From Alphaproteobacteria bacterium UBA1303 (lineage in GTDB: Bacteria > Pseudomonadota > Alphaproteobacteria > Micropepsales > Micropepsaceae): DNA of 64,000 bases. Numbering within the stretch: the stretch's first letter is position 1; each line of letters opens with the position of its first letter. The DNA lies in the NCBI GenBank assembly GCA_002307315.1, contig DBTZ01000054.1, forward strand, positions 1 to 64,000, read 5' to 3'. Under the pieces are notes generated by a model. That model made no database searches, was not told the origin of the DNA, and was given only the letters and a program-made list of their open reading frames with translations. Both the position numbers and the translations under genes were made by a program. This document shows positions 44,594 to 54,231 of this stretch, in pieces.

Positions 44594-45187
44594 ATGCAAC
44601 ATGTTGCACCGGAAGAAACCAGTCGCTGCAACAATCCGGCGCGCTTGAAGCCCGGAACGGCGGCACAAGAACTCGGTATCAACCGCTCGTCGCTGAAGCG
44701 CTATCTCGATCAGTATCCGGAGCTGCTCGACAACGGCACGGTCGACCTCGAACAACTGCGCAGGCATAGGGCCGACAACCCGAACGTCGCCGATGCCGTC
44801 AAGAAGGTTGCGCAGCGCCAAGCGACCCGCCCGAAGGCGTCCGACAGCGCCGGCGGACGCTCGCATGCCAAATCCCGGCTGGACGAGACCAAGGCCATCC
44901 AGGCCGATCTCGATCTCGCCGAGCGCCTCAACCAGGTCGTTGATCCCGGTGAGGTCGTCGACGCCATTTCGGAAGCCGGCAACTATCTCAGGGAGCGTTT
45001 CATCGCCGCCGACCCGATCCTGTGCGAACGGCTGGCGGCCGAAAGCGATCCGCGCCAAGTCAAAGCCATCCTCGAAGAGGAGAACCGCAAGATCATGGCC
45101 GAAGTCCAAGCCAAGTTCGCCGCTGCCGCGAAGCTGGTGCCAGAACCGAAGACGATCGATCAAAGGTTGACCGATGAAGCCGTCTGA
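44594..45187 (+). CDS. Terminase small subunit, Nu1 type
   Basis: A 197-residue DNA-packaging protein that recognises phage DNA at cos. An N-terminal helix-turn-helix (PGTAAQELGINRSSLKRYLD), a charged linker and a C-terminal helical region that would bind the large subunit are visible. It overlaps terL by 14 bases. Matches the Nu1 place of lambda. Confidence 0.82.
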   Translation: MQHVAPEETSRCNNPARLKPGTAAQELGINRSSLKRYLDQYPELLDNGTVDLEQLRRHRADNPNVADAVKKVAQRQATRPKASDSAGGRSHAKSRLDETKAIQADLDLAERLNQVVDPGEVVDAISEAGNYLRERFIAADPILCERLAAESDPRQVKAILEEENRKIMAEVQAKFAAAAKLVPEPKTIDQRLTDEAV

Positions 45188-47255
45188 ACGCTTCCCCGGT
45201 ATCGCCAGCGGTCGCGTGATGATCGCCGCGGCTCTCGCGGCCGCGCTGGCCGTGCCGCCGGCGATGACGGTGGCGATGTGGGCGGACCAGGAGCGCGTCG
45301 TACCGGCGGAATCCGGCTCGCCCTATCCGGGCAAGTGGCGCAACGCGCTGACGCCGTTCGGCGTCGAACCGATGGAGTGCCTGTCGCCGAGCCATCCGTG
45401 CTCGGACGTGGTGATGATGTGCTCCGCTCAGGTCATCAAGAGCGAGGTCGGCGTCAATTTCGTCGGCCACACCATCGACGTCGACCCATCGGGCATGTTG
45501 ATCGCGCTGCCGTCGATCGACGAAGCCCACAAATTCGTGAAATTGAAGCTGCAGCCGGCGATCGACGCCACGCCGGCGCTGCGCTTCAAGGTGAAGGAGG
45601 CCAAGAGCCGCGACGAAACCGGTTCGACGGCGAGCTTCAAACGCTTTCGCGGCGGTTTTGTGCAGATTACGCACACCGGATCGTCGAAGGGCCTGCAAGG
45701 CATCACGGTCAAGAAGATCTGGGGCGACGAGATCAGCGAATATCCCCACGATGTCGGCAATCGCGGCGATCCTATCGACCAGATGCGCCAGCGCGCCTCG
45801 ACTTTCGCGCTGCTTGGCGCCAAAGCCTTGTGGACCTCGACGCCGAAGAACAAGGGTACCTGCCGCATCACCGCGCTGTACGAGGCGTCGGACCAGCGGC
45901 GCTACTATTGGCCGTGTCCGCATTGCGGTGCCTTCTTCGTGTTCCGCTTCGAACACCTGAAATGGGACAGCGAAAAGCCGCCGCATGGCGCCCACGTCAT
46001 CGCGCCTTGCTGTGGTTGCCAGATCGAGCATTGGCAAAAGCGTGAGATGCTGGCCAAGGGCGTATGGCTGAAGACGTTCCCGGCGGCGGACGATACCGAC
46101 GTCGTTCCGGGCGATGTGGTCGAAGCCGATCAGGTGATGGCGTTCCGCGCCCGGTTGAGCCAAGGCCGGCAGCCGGGTTTTCATCTGTGGCGCGGCCAGA
46201 GCCCGTTCGCGGACTGGAACGGCATCGTCGCCGAATGGCTGGCGGCCAAGGATTCGACGGCGAAGCTGAAGACCTTCACCCAGCAGGTGCTCGGCGAAGC
46301 CTTCGAGGAAGCGGGCGAGGCGCCGGATCATCTGAAACTGTTCGCCCGCCGCGAAGAGCGTGATAGCGGCAAGGTCCCGGAAGGCGTGTTGGCGATCACC
46401 GGCTGGGCCGACGTGCAGCGCCAGCCGCCGCGCATCGAATACGCGGTGTACGGCTGGGGTCTGTCGCTGACCGCATGGCTGATCGAAAAGGACGTGATCC
46501 TTGGCGATCCCTACGACGAGGAGGTGTGGGCGAAATTCGCCGAGGTCACGACGCGGCTTTATCCGGATGAATGGGGCCGGTCATGGCCGATTGAAGCCTT
46601 CGGGGTCGATTCCGGCTACGCCAGCCATGCGGTCTACAATTTCGTGCGGCGGCGCCCGAACCTCTACGCCACCGACGGGCGCAAGGGCGCGACGCATCCG
46701 CTGGTGGGAACGCCGAAGAAAGTCGATGTGAATTACCACGGACGCACGGTGCGGGCTGGGGCGATCCTGTGGCCGATTGGCGGCCATCCGCTGAAAAGCG
46801 CATTGTATGCGGCGCTGCAAAAGACGATCGACGGGCCGGACAAGATGACGGGCTTGTGGCCTGCCGGCTGCATCCGTTTTCCAATGGATTGCGACGAGGC
46901 GTTTTTCCAGCAGATCACTGCCGAGTACCTAAAAACCGTCGAAACCCGCGATGGCTTCACCCGCCAGGAATGGCAGCGCCGTCCAGGGCAGGCCAACGAA
47001 CAGCTCGACATCTGGTGCGGCAACCGCGCCATGGCCTACATCCTCGGCCTCGACCGCTACACCCCGGCGAAATGGGCCGTGCGGATCCTTGCTCACGCCG
47101 CGCCAGAGCAGGGCGGGGCAGATGACTTGTTCGCGAGTGCGGAGCGGGTGAGGGGAAGGGACGGTGAGCCAACGGCGCCGGCTACAGAACCGCGGAATCA
47201 GCCGTCCCAGGTGGTTCGCCGGCGTGTGGTGCGGTCACGATATATGGAGGGATGA
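45174..47255 (+). CDS. terL: Terminase large subunit, lambda GpA type
   Basis: A 693-residue packaging motor and cos nuclease. Key parts: EVGVNFVGHTIDVDPSGMLI, KKIWGDEISEYP (Walker B-like acidic pair), LWTSTPKNKGTC, a zinc-like pair CPHCG with APCCGCQ, and ITGWADVQ, the nuclease Asp. Its C-terminal end matches a second partial copy at 48703-49006, so this tail may have been replaced or duplicated. The cargo HEPN gene follows after 222 bases. Confidence 0.93.
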   Translation: MKPSERFPGIASGRVMIAAALAAALAVPPAMTVAMWADQERVVPAESGSPYPGKWRNALTPFGVEPMECLSPSHPCSDVVMMCSAQVIKSEVGVNFVGHTIDVDPSGMLIALPSIDEAHKFVKLKLQPAIDATPALRFKVKEAKSRDETGSTASFKRFRGGFVQITHTGSSKGLQGITVKKIWGDEISEYPHDVGNRGDPIDQMRQRASTFALLGAKALWTSTPKNKGTCRITALYEASDQRRYYWPCPHCGAFFVFRFEHLKWDSEKPPHGAHVIAPCCGCQIEHWQKREMLAKGVWLKTFPAADDTDVVPGDVVEADQVMAFRARLSQGRQPGFHLWRGQSPFADWNGIVAEWLAAKDSTAKLKTFTQQVLGEAFEEAGEAPDHLKLFARREERDSGKVPEGVLAITGWADVQRQPPRIEYAVYGWGLSLTAWLIEKDVILGDPYDEEVWAKFAEVTTRLYPDEWGRSWPIEAFGVDSGYASHAVYNFVRRRPNLYATDGRKGATHPLVGTPKKVDVNYHGRTVRAGAILWPIGGHPLKSALYAALQKTIDGPDKMTGLWPAGCIRFPMDCDEAFFQQITAEYLKTVETRDGFTRQEWQRRPGQANEQLDIWCGNRAMAYILGLDRYTPAKWAVRILAHAAPEQGGADDLFASAERVRGRDGEPTAPATEPRNQPSQVVRRRVVRSRYMEG

Positions 47256-47477
47256 GGGGCTATCCGGGTGTAGAAATTGTATTGCAAGGTGATTTGAAAC
47301 CGTCTTTGCGAGAAATTCGCAATGGGGCGGGGATCGTCATCCAGTAGTGGCTGTTTGCCTGCGTCCACAAACTGCGGCGAGAACGATTTGCTGTATTCTG
47401 TTCGCTCGCAGGGCTGTGCTATCCGGTGCGTACCTACGACCTGAAATCGATAAGAAGACTCTTGGCGGAAAGTTGAG

Positions 47478-48515
47478 ATGAATAGGGCTGGTAAGGCGAG
47501 AACCGCTAAAGAGCAGAACACTTCAATCTGGCCACCGCTTCCACCTGACCGGATTGACTGTTATTCGCGCCTCTGGCAGTTGGAATTGTGGTTGCGCGAC
47601 ATCGTTTATGTCGAGCTTAAGTCCCGTTATGGTGGCGATTGGGAAAACAAGATCGACGGACGCCCAAGGGGCCCCTTTAGTGCAGATAAGCGTTTACGCC
47701 ACATGCCAACGCGAGAGCGCGGGCCACTCAGCTACGTGACATTCGATAGCCTGACTAAAACGATCCGCAAGCATCGCCGGTTATTTGCAACCTACTTGCC
47801 CCCGCTGTCCATTTGGAACGCACGCCTTGAAGAAGTCCGTCAAGTTCGCAATCGGGTAGCGCACTTCCGAAACGGACATGACACGGACAGTGCTCGCGTC
47901 AATCAACTGCTCGTGGATGTTGACAAAGGGGTTTGGCGATTCTGCACATCATACAATGATCCGGACCCAATATATCCGCCAGCCCGCGAGAAGGTCGCGC
48001 GCCGTTTCATTCATCTCGATCCGTTCCCGTGGACATTAGTTGGTGACAACAAGCTCGCGCGCGTTGGCCACGCCCCGTCGGACATGGTTCTGAGCGTTAC
48101 CATCGAAACGCTCAGGCGTCCGTGGCTCAAATCCAAAGCTGTTGCACAAATCGCGGGAAAGTATGGATATGTGTATGACATCCGCATTGCTGCACGACAA
48201 AACTGTGCCTTCGACTATTCAAATTTCCTCAAGAGTACCGAGCATTTGCACCACTTAGTTTGTCATTTCCTCCTAGATGCTTATGGCGGTTCAATTCGGA
48301 TTACGATTCCCGCAGTACATGGAGAAAATGTGATTGTTAGTTCCGTAGCGAAGTTCGTCGAAAGGGCGGAATGCGCGATAGAGCGAGGACAGGCGCACAC
48401 CGGACAGGTAAATGCACTTGTTAAGGCGTGGCCTGAATACGTGCTCGGGCCCGATCATCCTCTTTCGTTCTTGGGGCCCGATATGCCCTGTGCAATGTTC
48501 GGCTTTGCGAGCTGA
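47478..48515 (+). CDS. HEPN-domain (Abi-like) protein, cargo
   Basis: A 345-residue protein. The first 150 residues look like a HEPN/Abi-type helical domain: RLWQLELWLRDIVYVELKSR, then the HEPN signature RNRVAH (Arg124-His129), in EEVRQVRNRVAHFRNG. The C-terminal half (about 200-345) is unknown. HEPN proteins are often RNases in abortive infection. It sits between terL and gpW, where lambda has no gene, is AT-richer than the flanks, and is followed by a recombinase remnant and a terL fragment, all signs of insertion. Confidence 0.7.
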   Translation: MNRAGKARTAKEQNTSIWPPLPPDRIDCYSRLWQLELWLRDIVYVELKSRYGGDWENKIDGRPRGPFSADKRLRHMPTRERGPLSYVTFDSLTKTIRKHRRLFATYLPPLSIWNARLEEVRQVRNRVAHFRNGHDTDSARVNQLLVDVDKGVWRFCTSYNDPDPIYPPAREKVARRFIHLDPFPWTLVGDNKLARVGHAPSDMVLSVTIETLRRPWLKSKAVAQIAGKYGYVYDIRIAARQNCAFDYSNFLKSTEHLHHLVCHFLLDAYGGSIRITIPAVHGENVIVSSVAKFVERAECAIERGQAHTGQVNALVKAWPEYVLGPDHPLSFLGPDMPCAMFGFAS

Positions 48516-48544
48516 GAATGTTCAACTTGAAACGACATCCGACA

Positions 48545-48697
48545 TCTCCGCGCTAGGTTTTGTTCCTCGTCCCCAATAGCGCTCGCAAAAATCACTGTCG
48601 TCTCAATCCGCGCTTGACCCAGCCAACGCTGCACAATATTTAGCGGCACACTCTTCTGTCCAACTTCCTCAGCGAGTGTATTACGTAACGCTTTCAT
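48545..48697 (-). pseudogene. C-terminal remnant of a tyrosine recombinase
   Basis: The minus-strand frame (starting MKALRNTLAEEVGQKSVPLN) reads like the end of a small tyrosine integrase: VPLNIVQRWLGQARIETT, then VIFASAIGDEEQNLARR. In the family the first motif is WLGHA with a catalytic His; here it is WLGQA, and the Tyr position is Phe (VIF). So it is both truncated and mutated. It marks an old mobile event next to the HEPN gene. Confidence 0.7.
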
Positions 48698-48702
48698 AAT
48701 GG

Positions 48703-49006
48703 CAGGAATGGCAGCGCCGGACGGGGCAGGCCAACGAGCCGCTCGACATCTGGTACGGCAACCGCGCCATGGCCTACATCCTCGGTCTCGACTGTTACAC
48801 CCCGGCGAAATGGGCGGTACGCCTCCTCGCCCATGCCGCGCCGGAGCAGGGCGGCGCCGATGGACCTCTTCGCCAGTGTGGAACGGGTGAAGGGGAAGGT
48901 ACAGGAAGAGGCGTTCGCATCGCGCGAAGCCGAAAAGCCGCAAGCGACGCCGACACAAGTTGCGCCGCGCCGGAATGTTATCCGCTCAAATTATGTGAAC
49001 CGATAG
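48703..49006 (+). pseudogene. Second, frameshifted copy of the terL 3' end
   Basis: From CAGGAATGGCAGCGCC it repeats terL from 46965 onward with few changes: RQEWQRR, GQANEPLDIWYGNRAMAYIL, YTPAKWAV, LAHAAPEQGGAD. One extra base near 48860 breaks the frame; past it the shifted frame reads DLFASVERVKGKV and ends VIRSNYVNR-stop, like the end of terL (VVRSRYMEG-stop). The cargo is thus bracketed by direct repeats of about 200 bases. Confidence 0.85.
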
Positions 49007-49871
49007 AAGAAACAGACATGAGGTGGCGGCGCGTGTCTCGTGCATCGAAATGGGGGTGAGCTATCGGCTAGCGGCATCGATGGGTTCCGGGCGAGGCCAG
49101 CGCTCCTGGGGTTGCATGGCTGCAGCCTCTTGCCTGGAATCCTACGGGCTGGGACCCTCCCACCTCACCTTTTTCATCAAAGCAATTCGCGCCGTTTCCC
49201 CTATGTGCGGATGGGAGGACCGTACCAGTGCCGAGGGGGGTGGTGTCTAGTCGACCAGTTAAGGACAGCATCTGGCGACGCAAACCTGCTGCGCTCGGAA
49301 GTGCGGAATCTGCGACGCCGACGGCTAGTGCGACGTAACGTCGCAAAAGTATTGCAACAGAAAATTTTCAGTACAGAATTTGATTATCACTTGATACTTG
49401 AAATAGTCGTCAAACTATTTACTTAAGTGTACTGCTCTTATACCCCAAAAATGGGCCACTCTAGACACCTTTACATGCCCTTTGATGGAATCGTCCCCAA
49501 CTGTGCAATTGTGCGACGCAGCACAGACGATTTTGGCCCGCGGGTGGCCCTACTAGGGAATTACGCTCTCGACGAGAAATATTATGCCGTTAATTCGCGT
49601 ACTGCGTCGCCACTCCGCCGCTCAGCACTGGTCCAATTGCGGAGTATAAGTCCGTATACGGAACACAATCGTGCCAACGCCAAATCTGGAGTGAACATGT
49701 CGTTCGATACGTGAAGTTCACACCTCGTTCCCTTGAGTCGTTTCGGCGTTTTTGCTTAAGGTTGCCAACGTTGGCGACGCGAACTGAAGTCGTTGCCGGC
49801 TTGACAGTTCTCACAGAGGTGCAAGACTAAATTGTTCCTTTGGATTTCTCTTTTTTTGGAGGAATCCATCC
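49007..49871. other. AT-rich stretch without recognisable genes
   Basis: About 860 bases between the terL fragment and the next small gene. Open frames of 75-128 codons exist but none shows family likeness or a good start site. A short palindrome GCGACGTAACGTCGC lies near 49332. It appears to be the remaining part of an insertion before gpW. Confidence 0.5.
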
Positions 49872-50099
49872 GTGGGCAAGAAGCGGCGATCTCGCCGGAG
49901 AACCCCACACAGAAAAGGAACTAGACGGGCCGCCCAAGCGTTGAGGGCAGCTTTGAAAGGAATGGCTCGGCTATCGCGCTCACGGCGGCGACGGATTGCA
50001 CGAGCGTGGAGGGCGATGCTGAAGCCCATCAACACGATCAGCGCAATCTGCGGCATCGTGCAATTCATCGCGTGGCTTCTGCAAGTTTCGATATTCTAG
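49872..50099 (+). CDS. Possible small basic membrane protein
   Basis: A 75-residue frame from GTG 49872, 9 bases after GGAGG. The first half is extremely Arg/Lys-rich (KKRRSRRRTPHRKGTRRA); the end is a single hydrophobic segment (ISAICGIVQFIAWLLQVSIF). TTGACA lies at 49801-49806 upstream. The layout resembles small membrane toxins, but no family is known and coding is not certain. Confidence 0.35.
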   Translation: MGKKRRSRRRTPHRKGTRRAAQALRAALKGMARLSRSRRRRIARAWRAMLKPINTISAICGIVQFIAWLLQVSIF

Positions 50100-50238
50100 A
50101 GCTCTTGTGATCGGCTGCCGACCAACGCGCGATTAAGAGCGACATCACAGCAAACTCGCAATTGAAGACGAACCAAAGGTGCTTAAGCCGAGCAATCTGT
50201 ACAGATGGCATTAGGCCAAATGAGTAGGGAAGAGAGCC

Positions 50239-50451
50239 ATGCCCTGGACGCAAGCAGATCTCGATCAGATCAATCAGGCGATCGCGACCGGTGCGGCGCG
50301 TACGTCGCTGCCGAGTTCGGGGTCGGTGGAGTACCGCGGCCTCAATGAGATGCTGCGAATCCGCACGCTGATAGAACAGGATCTGGCCACGGCGGCCGGC
50401 GCGGCGAAGCCGTCGCGCATCGTGAAGATCGTGGCTGCGAAAGGTCTTTGA
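50239..50451 (+). CDS. Head-tail joining/stabilising protein gpW
   Basis: A 70-residue protein with the gpW pattern: TQADLDQINQAIATGA, then SVEYRGLNEMLRIRTLIEQD. gpW closes filled heads before tail attachment. It precedes the portal gene, as in lambda. Confidence 0.85.
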   Translation: MPWTQADLDQINQAIATGAARTSLPSSGSVEYRGLNEMLRIRTLIEQDLATAAGAAKPSRIVKIVAAKGL

Positions 50452-50453
50452 CC

Positions 50454-52082
50454 ATGGCAAAGCAACGCATTCGCGTCGCCGCGCATGCGGACGGGCGCGT
50501 CGTGTCCCGCAAGGCGATGGTTGGGTTCGATCACGGGCGGGTGCCGCTCGGCTCCGGGTTCGAAGGGGCACAGCATCATCGCCGGCTGGCGAGTTTCCGG
50601 CCGGCCGACACCGGCATCAATTCGCTTTTGATCCAGGCGGGGCCGGCCTTGCGGGCGCGGTCGCGCTATCTCACCCGCAACAATCCCTATATGAAGCGCG
50701 CCAAGCGCGTGTTCGTGACTTACGCCATCGGTACCGGCATCCGTCCTATCCCGCTGACCAAGGACGATACCGCCAAAGCGGCCATCATCGAGAATTGGGA
50801 CGATTGGACCGACGAAGCCGACGCCGACGGCACGGCGGACTATTACGGCCAGCAATCCATCGGTGCCGGGTGCCTGTTTGATGCCGGCGAGTTCTTCATC
50901 CGCCGCCGGCCGCGACGGGCGAGCGACGGGTTGACTGTGCCGATGCAGTTGCAACTGCTCGAATCCGACATGTGCCCGTTCGGCCTCAACATGCCGTCGC
51001 CGATGGCACCGCAGAACGCCATCCGGGCCGGTATCGAATTCAACCCAATCGGCAAGCGGGTCGCCTATTGGTTCTGGCGCCAGCACCCCGGCGAGATTGC
51101 GGCGACCGTCGGCGCCGGGGGCGGCTATACGCGTGTTCCGGCGGATGACGTGCTGCATGTGTTCGAAGTGCTGCGGCCGGGGCAGGTGCGGGGGCTGCCG
51201 TGGGTGACGGCGGCGATCGTCAAGTCGTGGCTGCTCGATCAGTACGACGATGCGGAACTGGACCGCAAGAAAGTCGCGGCCTTGATCGCCGGTTTCATCA
51301 AGCGCGTTGCGGCGCAATCGGACGAGCCGCCGCCCGGCGTCAACGCCGAGACCTGGCAGAAGGCGCGCGAGAGCGGCAGCGTCGGCGATCTGGTGCAGAG
51401 CTGGGAACCCGGGTCGCTGATCACCTTGGAAGACGGTGAGGACATCGTCTTTGCCGATCCCAAAGACGTCGGCAACAATTATGAAGCGTTCGAGTACCGC
51501 AACCTGTTGGCCATGTGTGCCGGCGCCGACGTGCCGTATTCCAACGTCACCGGTGATTATCGCAACAATTTCTCCGCCGAACGGGCGCGGCAGATGGATT
51601 GGAAGCAGACACTGCGGCCGATCCAGCGCAATGTCTTCATGATCCAGATGTGCCGCCCGACGTTCCGCTGGTTCGTCGGCGACGGGGTGCTGTCCGGGGC
51701 GCTGCCGATCAAGGCTTCGGCTTTCAACGCCAAGCCACGGGCTTTTACCCGCGCGGAATGGATTCCGCCGGCGATGCCGTCGCTTGATCCGCTCAAGGAT
51801 GTGCAGGCGGACACCGCCGAGGTCCGCGCCGGTTTCGCCAGCCGCGAAGAGAAAGCGTTGGCACGCGGCAAGAAGCTGTCCGAACTGGATGCCGCCATTC
51901 AGCGTTCGAACCGGTCGGCCGATGAACACGGCCTAGTGCTGGATTCCGATCCGCGCCGGGTGACCAAAGGTGCTTCGGCGCCGCCCGCTGGCGGGCAATC
52001 ACCCGGTGCGACACCGTCGGAGCCGGACGGTTCGAAAAACGACCAGGCCGTCGACGACAACGACGACGAGATCGCCGCGTAA
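50454..52082 (+). CDS. Phage portal protein, lambda gpB family
   Basis: A 542-residue portal forming the DNA channel at one head vertex. Typical segments: YLTRNNPYMKRA, ISAD-like RVPADDVLHVFEVLRPGQVR, RGLPWVTAAIVKSWLLDQYD and SNVTGDYRNNFSAERARQM. I start at ATG 50454; an in-frame TTG 50448 lies inside gpW. The C-terminus is acidic/Gly-rich. Confidence 0.92.
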   Translation: MAKQRIRVAAHADGRVVSRKAMVGFDHGRVPLGSGFEGAQHHRRLASFRPADTGINSLLIQAGPALRARSRYLTRNNPYMKRAKRVFVTYAIGTGIRPIPLTKDDTAKAAIIENWDDWTDEADADGTADYYGQQSIGAGCLFDAGEFFIRRRPRRASDGLTVPMQLQLLESDMCPFGLNMPSPMAPQNAIRAGIEFNPIGKRVAYWFWRQHPGEIAATVGAGGGYTRVPADDVLHVFEVLRPGQVRGLPWVTAAIVKSWLLDQYDDAELDRKKVAALIAGFIKRVAAQSDEPPPGVNAETWQKARESGSVGDLVQSWEPGSLITLEDGEDIVFADPKDVGNNYEAFEYRNLLAMCAGADVPYSNVTGDYRNNFSAERARQMDWKQTLRPIQRNVFMIQMCRPTFRWFVGDGVLSGALPIKASAFNAKPRAFTRAEWIPPAMPSLDPLKDVQADTAEVRAGFASREEKALARGKKLSELDAAIQRSNRSADEHGLVLDSDPRRVTKGASAPPAGGQSPGATPSEPDGSKNDQAVDDNDDEIAA

Positions 52083-52099
52083 TCACCAGGAGACAGACC

Positions 52100-53485
52100 A
52101 TGACGGATGAACCCGAAACCGGGATCGTGGACGTGCGCCCGGACGATACGCCCATGCCGGCGGCTGCTGTGGAGCCGGTGGCGGTGGAAGCCGCTGCGCC
52201 GGCCCGCGTCGCGGCGCCCCGCGATCTGCCGCGGATCATGACGCGCATCTTCGGCACGCCGCTGCTGATCGCCCAGGAGAAGCTCGACGTCATTCTGGCG
52301 GCGCTGGGTCCGCGGCTCGGCATTGCCGCCTGTCCGGCGACCAACGACAAGGAAGCCGATTTGATCGGCGCCTTGATCGGCCTGCAGAAGCCGGACGACG
52401 AAGACGACGACACGAGCGTTCCGTATGCGGTCACCGACGACGGTATCGCGCTGATCGGGATCGACGGCACGCTGGTCTACAAGTCGAGCTGGCTGGGGGC
52501 GCTGTCCGGTCTGGTGTCTTATGCCGACATCCGCGGGGCGCTCGACAAAGCGATGGCCGATCCGGCGGTGAAAGGCGTGCTGCTCGCGATCGATTCCTAC
52601 GGTGGCGAGGTCAACGGCAGTTTCGATCTCTCCGATGCCATCTTCGCGGCGCGCCAGAAAAAGCCGGTTTGCGGCGTTGCCGCCGACGATGCTTATAGCG
52701 CCGGGTATCTCCTTTTGTCGGCCTGCACGACCATTCACGTCAGCCGCACCAGCGGTATCGGCTCGGTCGGGGTGGTCGCGTTGCATGTCGATCAATCGGC
52801 CTACGACCGCGAGCGCGGCCTGAAGTACTCTTATGTGTTCTCCGGCGCCCACAAGATCGACCTCAATCCGCACCAGCCAATGTCCGATCCGGCGCGTGAG
52901 GCCTTGCAGGGCGAATGCGACCGGCTGCGCGCATTGTTCGCCGCATCGGTGGCGCGCTATCGCGGCTTGTCGGTGGAGGCGGTGCTGGCGAGTGAGGCGG
53001 CGTGCTTCTATGGCGAGCAGGCGGTCGGCGTCCATTTTGCCGATGCGGTCGGCACGCCGGCGGACGCGCTGACGGCCTTGCGCGACAGGATTGCCAAAGA
53101 GGCAAGCTGTTCGGGGCTCAGGCTTGCGGCAGAAGCGCCGGGCATCGATGCGGTGCGCAAGGCGGTGCAGACCCTGGCCGAAGCGTCGCCGGTCATCGAC
53201 TTTGCCGCGGAGCGCGAAAAACTGCGCGGCGAACTCGTTTCGACCCACGGCGAGATCATCGAACTTTGCAGTCTGGCCGGGCGGCCCGGCGATGCGGCTG
53301 CGCTCATCCGCAGCGGCGCTTCGCTGGATCAGGTCCGGACGGCGCTGCAGGACAAGCGGGCGGAAGTCAGCGACGCCCAGCGGACGCAAGGGCACATTCT
53401 GCCCGACGCTGACACGGCCCATCACCCAGCCGCCGGTTGGGACACTGCGCTCGCGAAGGCTCGCGGGCAGAGGAGCAAGCAATGA
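52100..53485 (+). CDS. Prohead protease with scaffold tail, S49 (lambda gpC) family
   Basis: A 461-residue head-maturation protease. Strand LIGIDGTLVYKS, GGEVNGSFDL, the catalytic Ser in DAYSAGYLLLSAC, and the Lys in SGAHKIDLNP identify S49/SppA-like chemistry. After about residue 340 a coiled region likely serves as scaffold (the Nu3 role). It overlaps the gpD gene by ATGA. Confidence 0.9.
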   Translation: MTDEPETGIVDVRPDDTPMPAAAVEPVAVEAAAPARVAAPRDLPRIMTRIFGTPLLIAQEKLDVILAALGPRLGIAACPATNDKEADLIGALIGLQKPDDEDDDTSVPYAVTDDGIALIGIDGTLVYKSSWLGALSGLVSYADIRGALDKAMADPAVKGVLLAIDSYGGEVNGSFDLSDAIFAARQKKPVCGVAADDAYSAGYLLLSACTTIHVSRTSGIGSVGVVALHVDQSAYDRERGLKYSYVFSGAHKIDLNPHQPMSDPAREALQGECDRLRALFAASVARYRGLSVEAVLASEAACFYGEQAVGVHFADAVGTPADALTALRDRIAKEASCSGLRLAAEAPGIDAVRKAVQTLAEASPVIDFAAEREKLRGELVSTHGEIIELCSLAGRPGDAAALIRSGASLDQVRTALQDKRAEVSDAQRTQGHILPDADTAHHPAAGWDTALAKARGQRSKQ

Positions 53486-54123
53486 CGGTATTGACCGAAA
53501 AACGCCATGCCGGTGGCTATCTCGTTTCGGAAGCCAACGGAATGCGCTCGCGCGAGGTCGGCACGATCACGGGTGGCAATTACGAAGCCGGGACGGTTCT
53601 CGGAAAAATCGGACCCTCGACGGGGGCGCCGACCTATACCGCCGATGCCGGCAACACGGGCAACTTCACCTGCAGTGCGGTGACCGAAGGCGCCGGCGCC
53701 AAGGTGGGCGATTATCACGGCGAGTTCCTCGCCGCCACCGAGTATCTGTTGACCGATCCGGACGGCCTGCAACTCGCGCCCGGCAACACCGGCGTCGCCT
53801 ACAGTCATGGCGGTCTCGGTTTCACCTTGACGGCGGGCGCTACGGTGGCGGTGGCCGGCGACGGCTTCAAGATCACGGTCGCGGCCAACGCCAAGGTCGG
53901 CTGCTACACCCAGCACGATCCCGTGGCGAAGAACGGCGCCGAGGTGGCGGCGGCGATCCTGTTCGATGCGACTGATGCCTCGATGGCCGATCGCAAGCAA
54001 ACCATCACCGCCCGTGACACGGAAGTGAACGCGAGTGAGCTGGTGTGGAAAACCGGCGTCACGACGCTGCAGAAAACTGCGGCGCTGGCCCAACTGGCCG
54101 AGCACGGCATCATCGGGCGCTGA
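53482..54123 (+). CDS. Head decoration protein, gpD-like
   Basis: A 213-residue protein with the gpD features TEKRHAGGYLVSEANG, a Gly/Thr-rich middle and GEAAAILFDATDA-like GAEVAAAILFDATDASMADR, then NASELVW. It is longer than lambda gpD (110) owing to a Gly/Ala/Thr-rich insertion in the middle (about residues 45-140). Position before the capsid gene supports it. Confidence 0.8.
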   Translation: MTVLTEKRHAGGYLVSEANGMRSREVGTITGGNYEAGTVLGKIGPSTGAPTYTADAGNTGNFTCSAVTEGAGAKVGDYHGEFLAATEYLLTDPDGLQLAPGNTGVAYSHGGLGFTLTAGATVAVAGDGFKITVAANAKVGCYTQHDPVAKNGAEVAAAILFDATDASMADRKQTITARDTEVNASELVWKTGVTTLQKTAALAQLAEHGIIGR

Positions 54124-54231
54124 TCCGGCGCTGCATCCTTTCCAACGTTTCCAATTGAAACGGCCGGAGGGCTCTCCGGCCGGCCTTGCGCTCAAGCAGC
54201 AAAGCGGTAGCGCGGGATAAAGGAGAGACCT

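Noticed and set aside
44346..44648. 100-codon frame across the gap before terS
   Set aside because: It runs through a terminator-like hairpin and overlaps the terS start in another frame without any recognisable sequence.
49040..49426. 128-codon plus-strand frame and overlapping minus-strand frames after the terL fragment
   Set aside because: Poor start sites, odd amino-acid make-up and no family pattern; more likely non-coding insertion sequence.
49811..50068. Minus-strand 85-codon frame opposite the small basic membrane protein
   Set aside because: No ribosome site at its ATG, while the plus-strand frame has GGAGG at a good distance.
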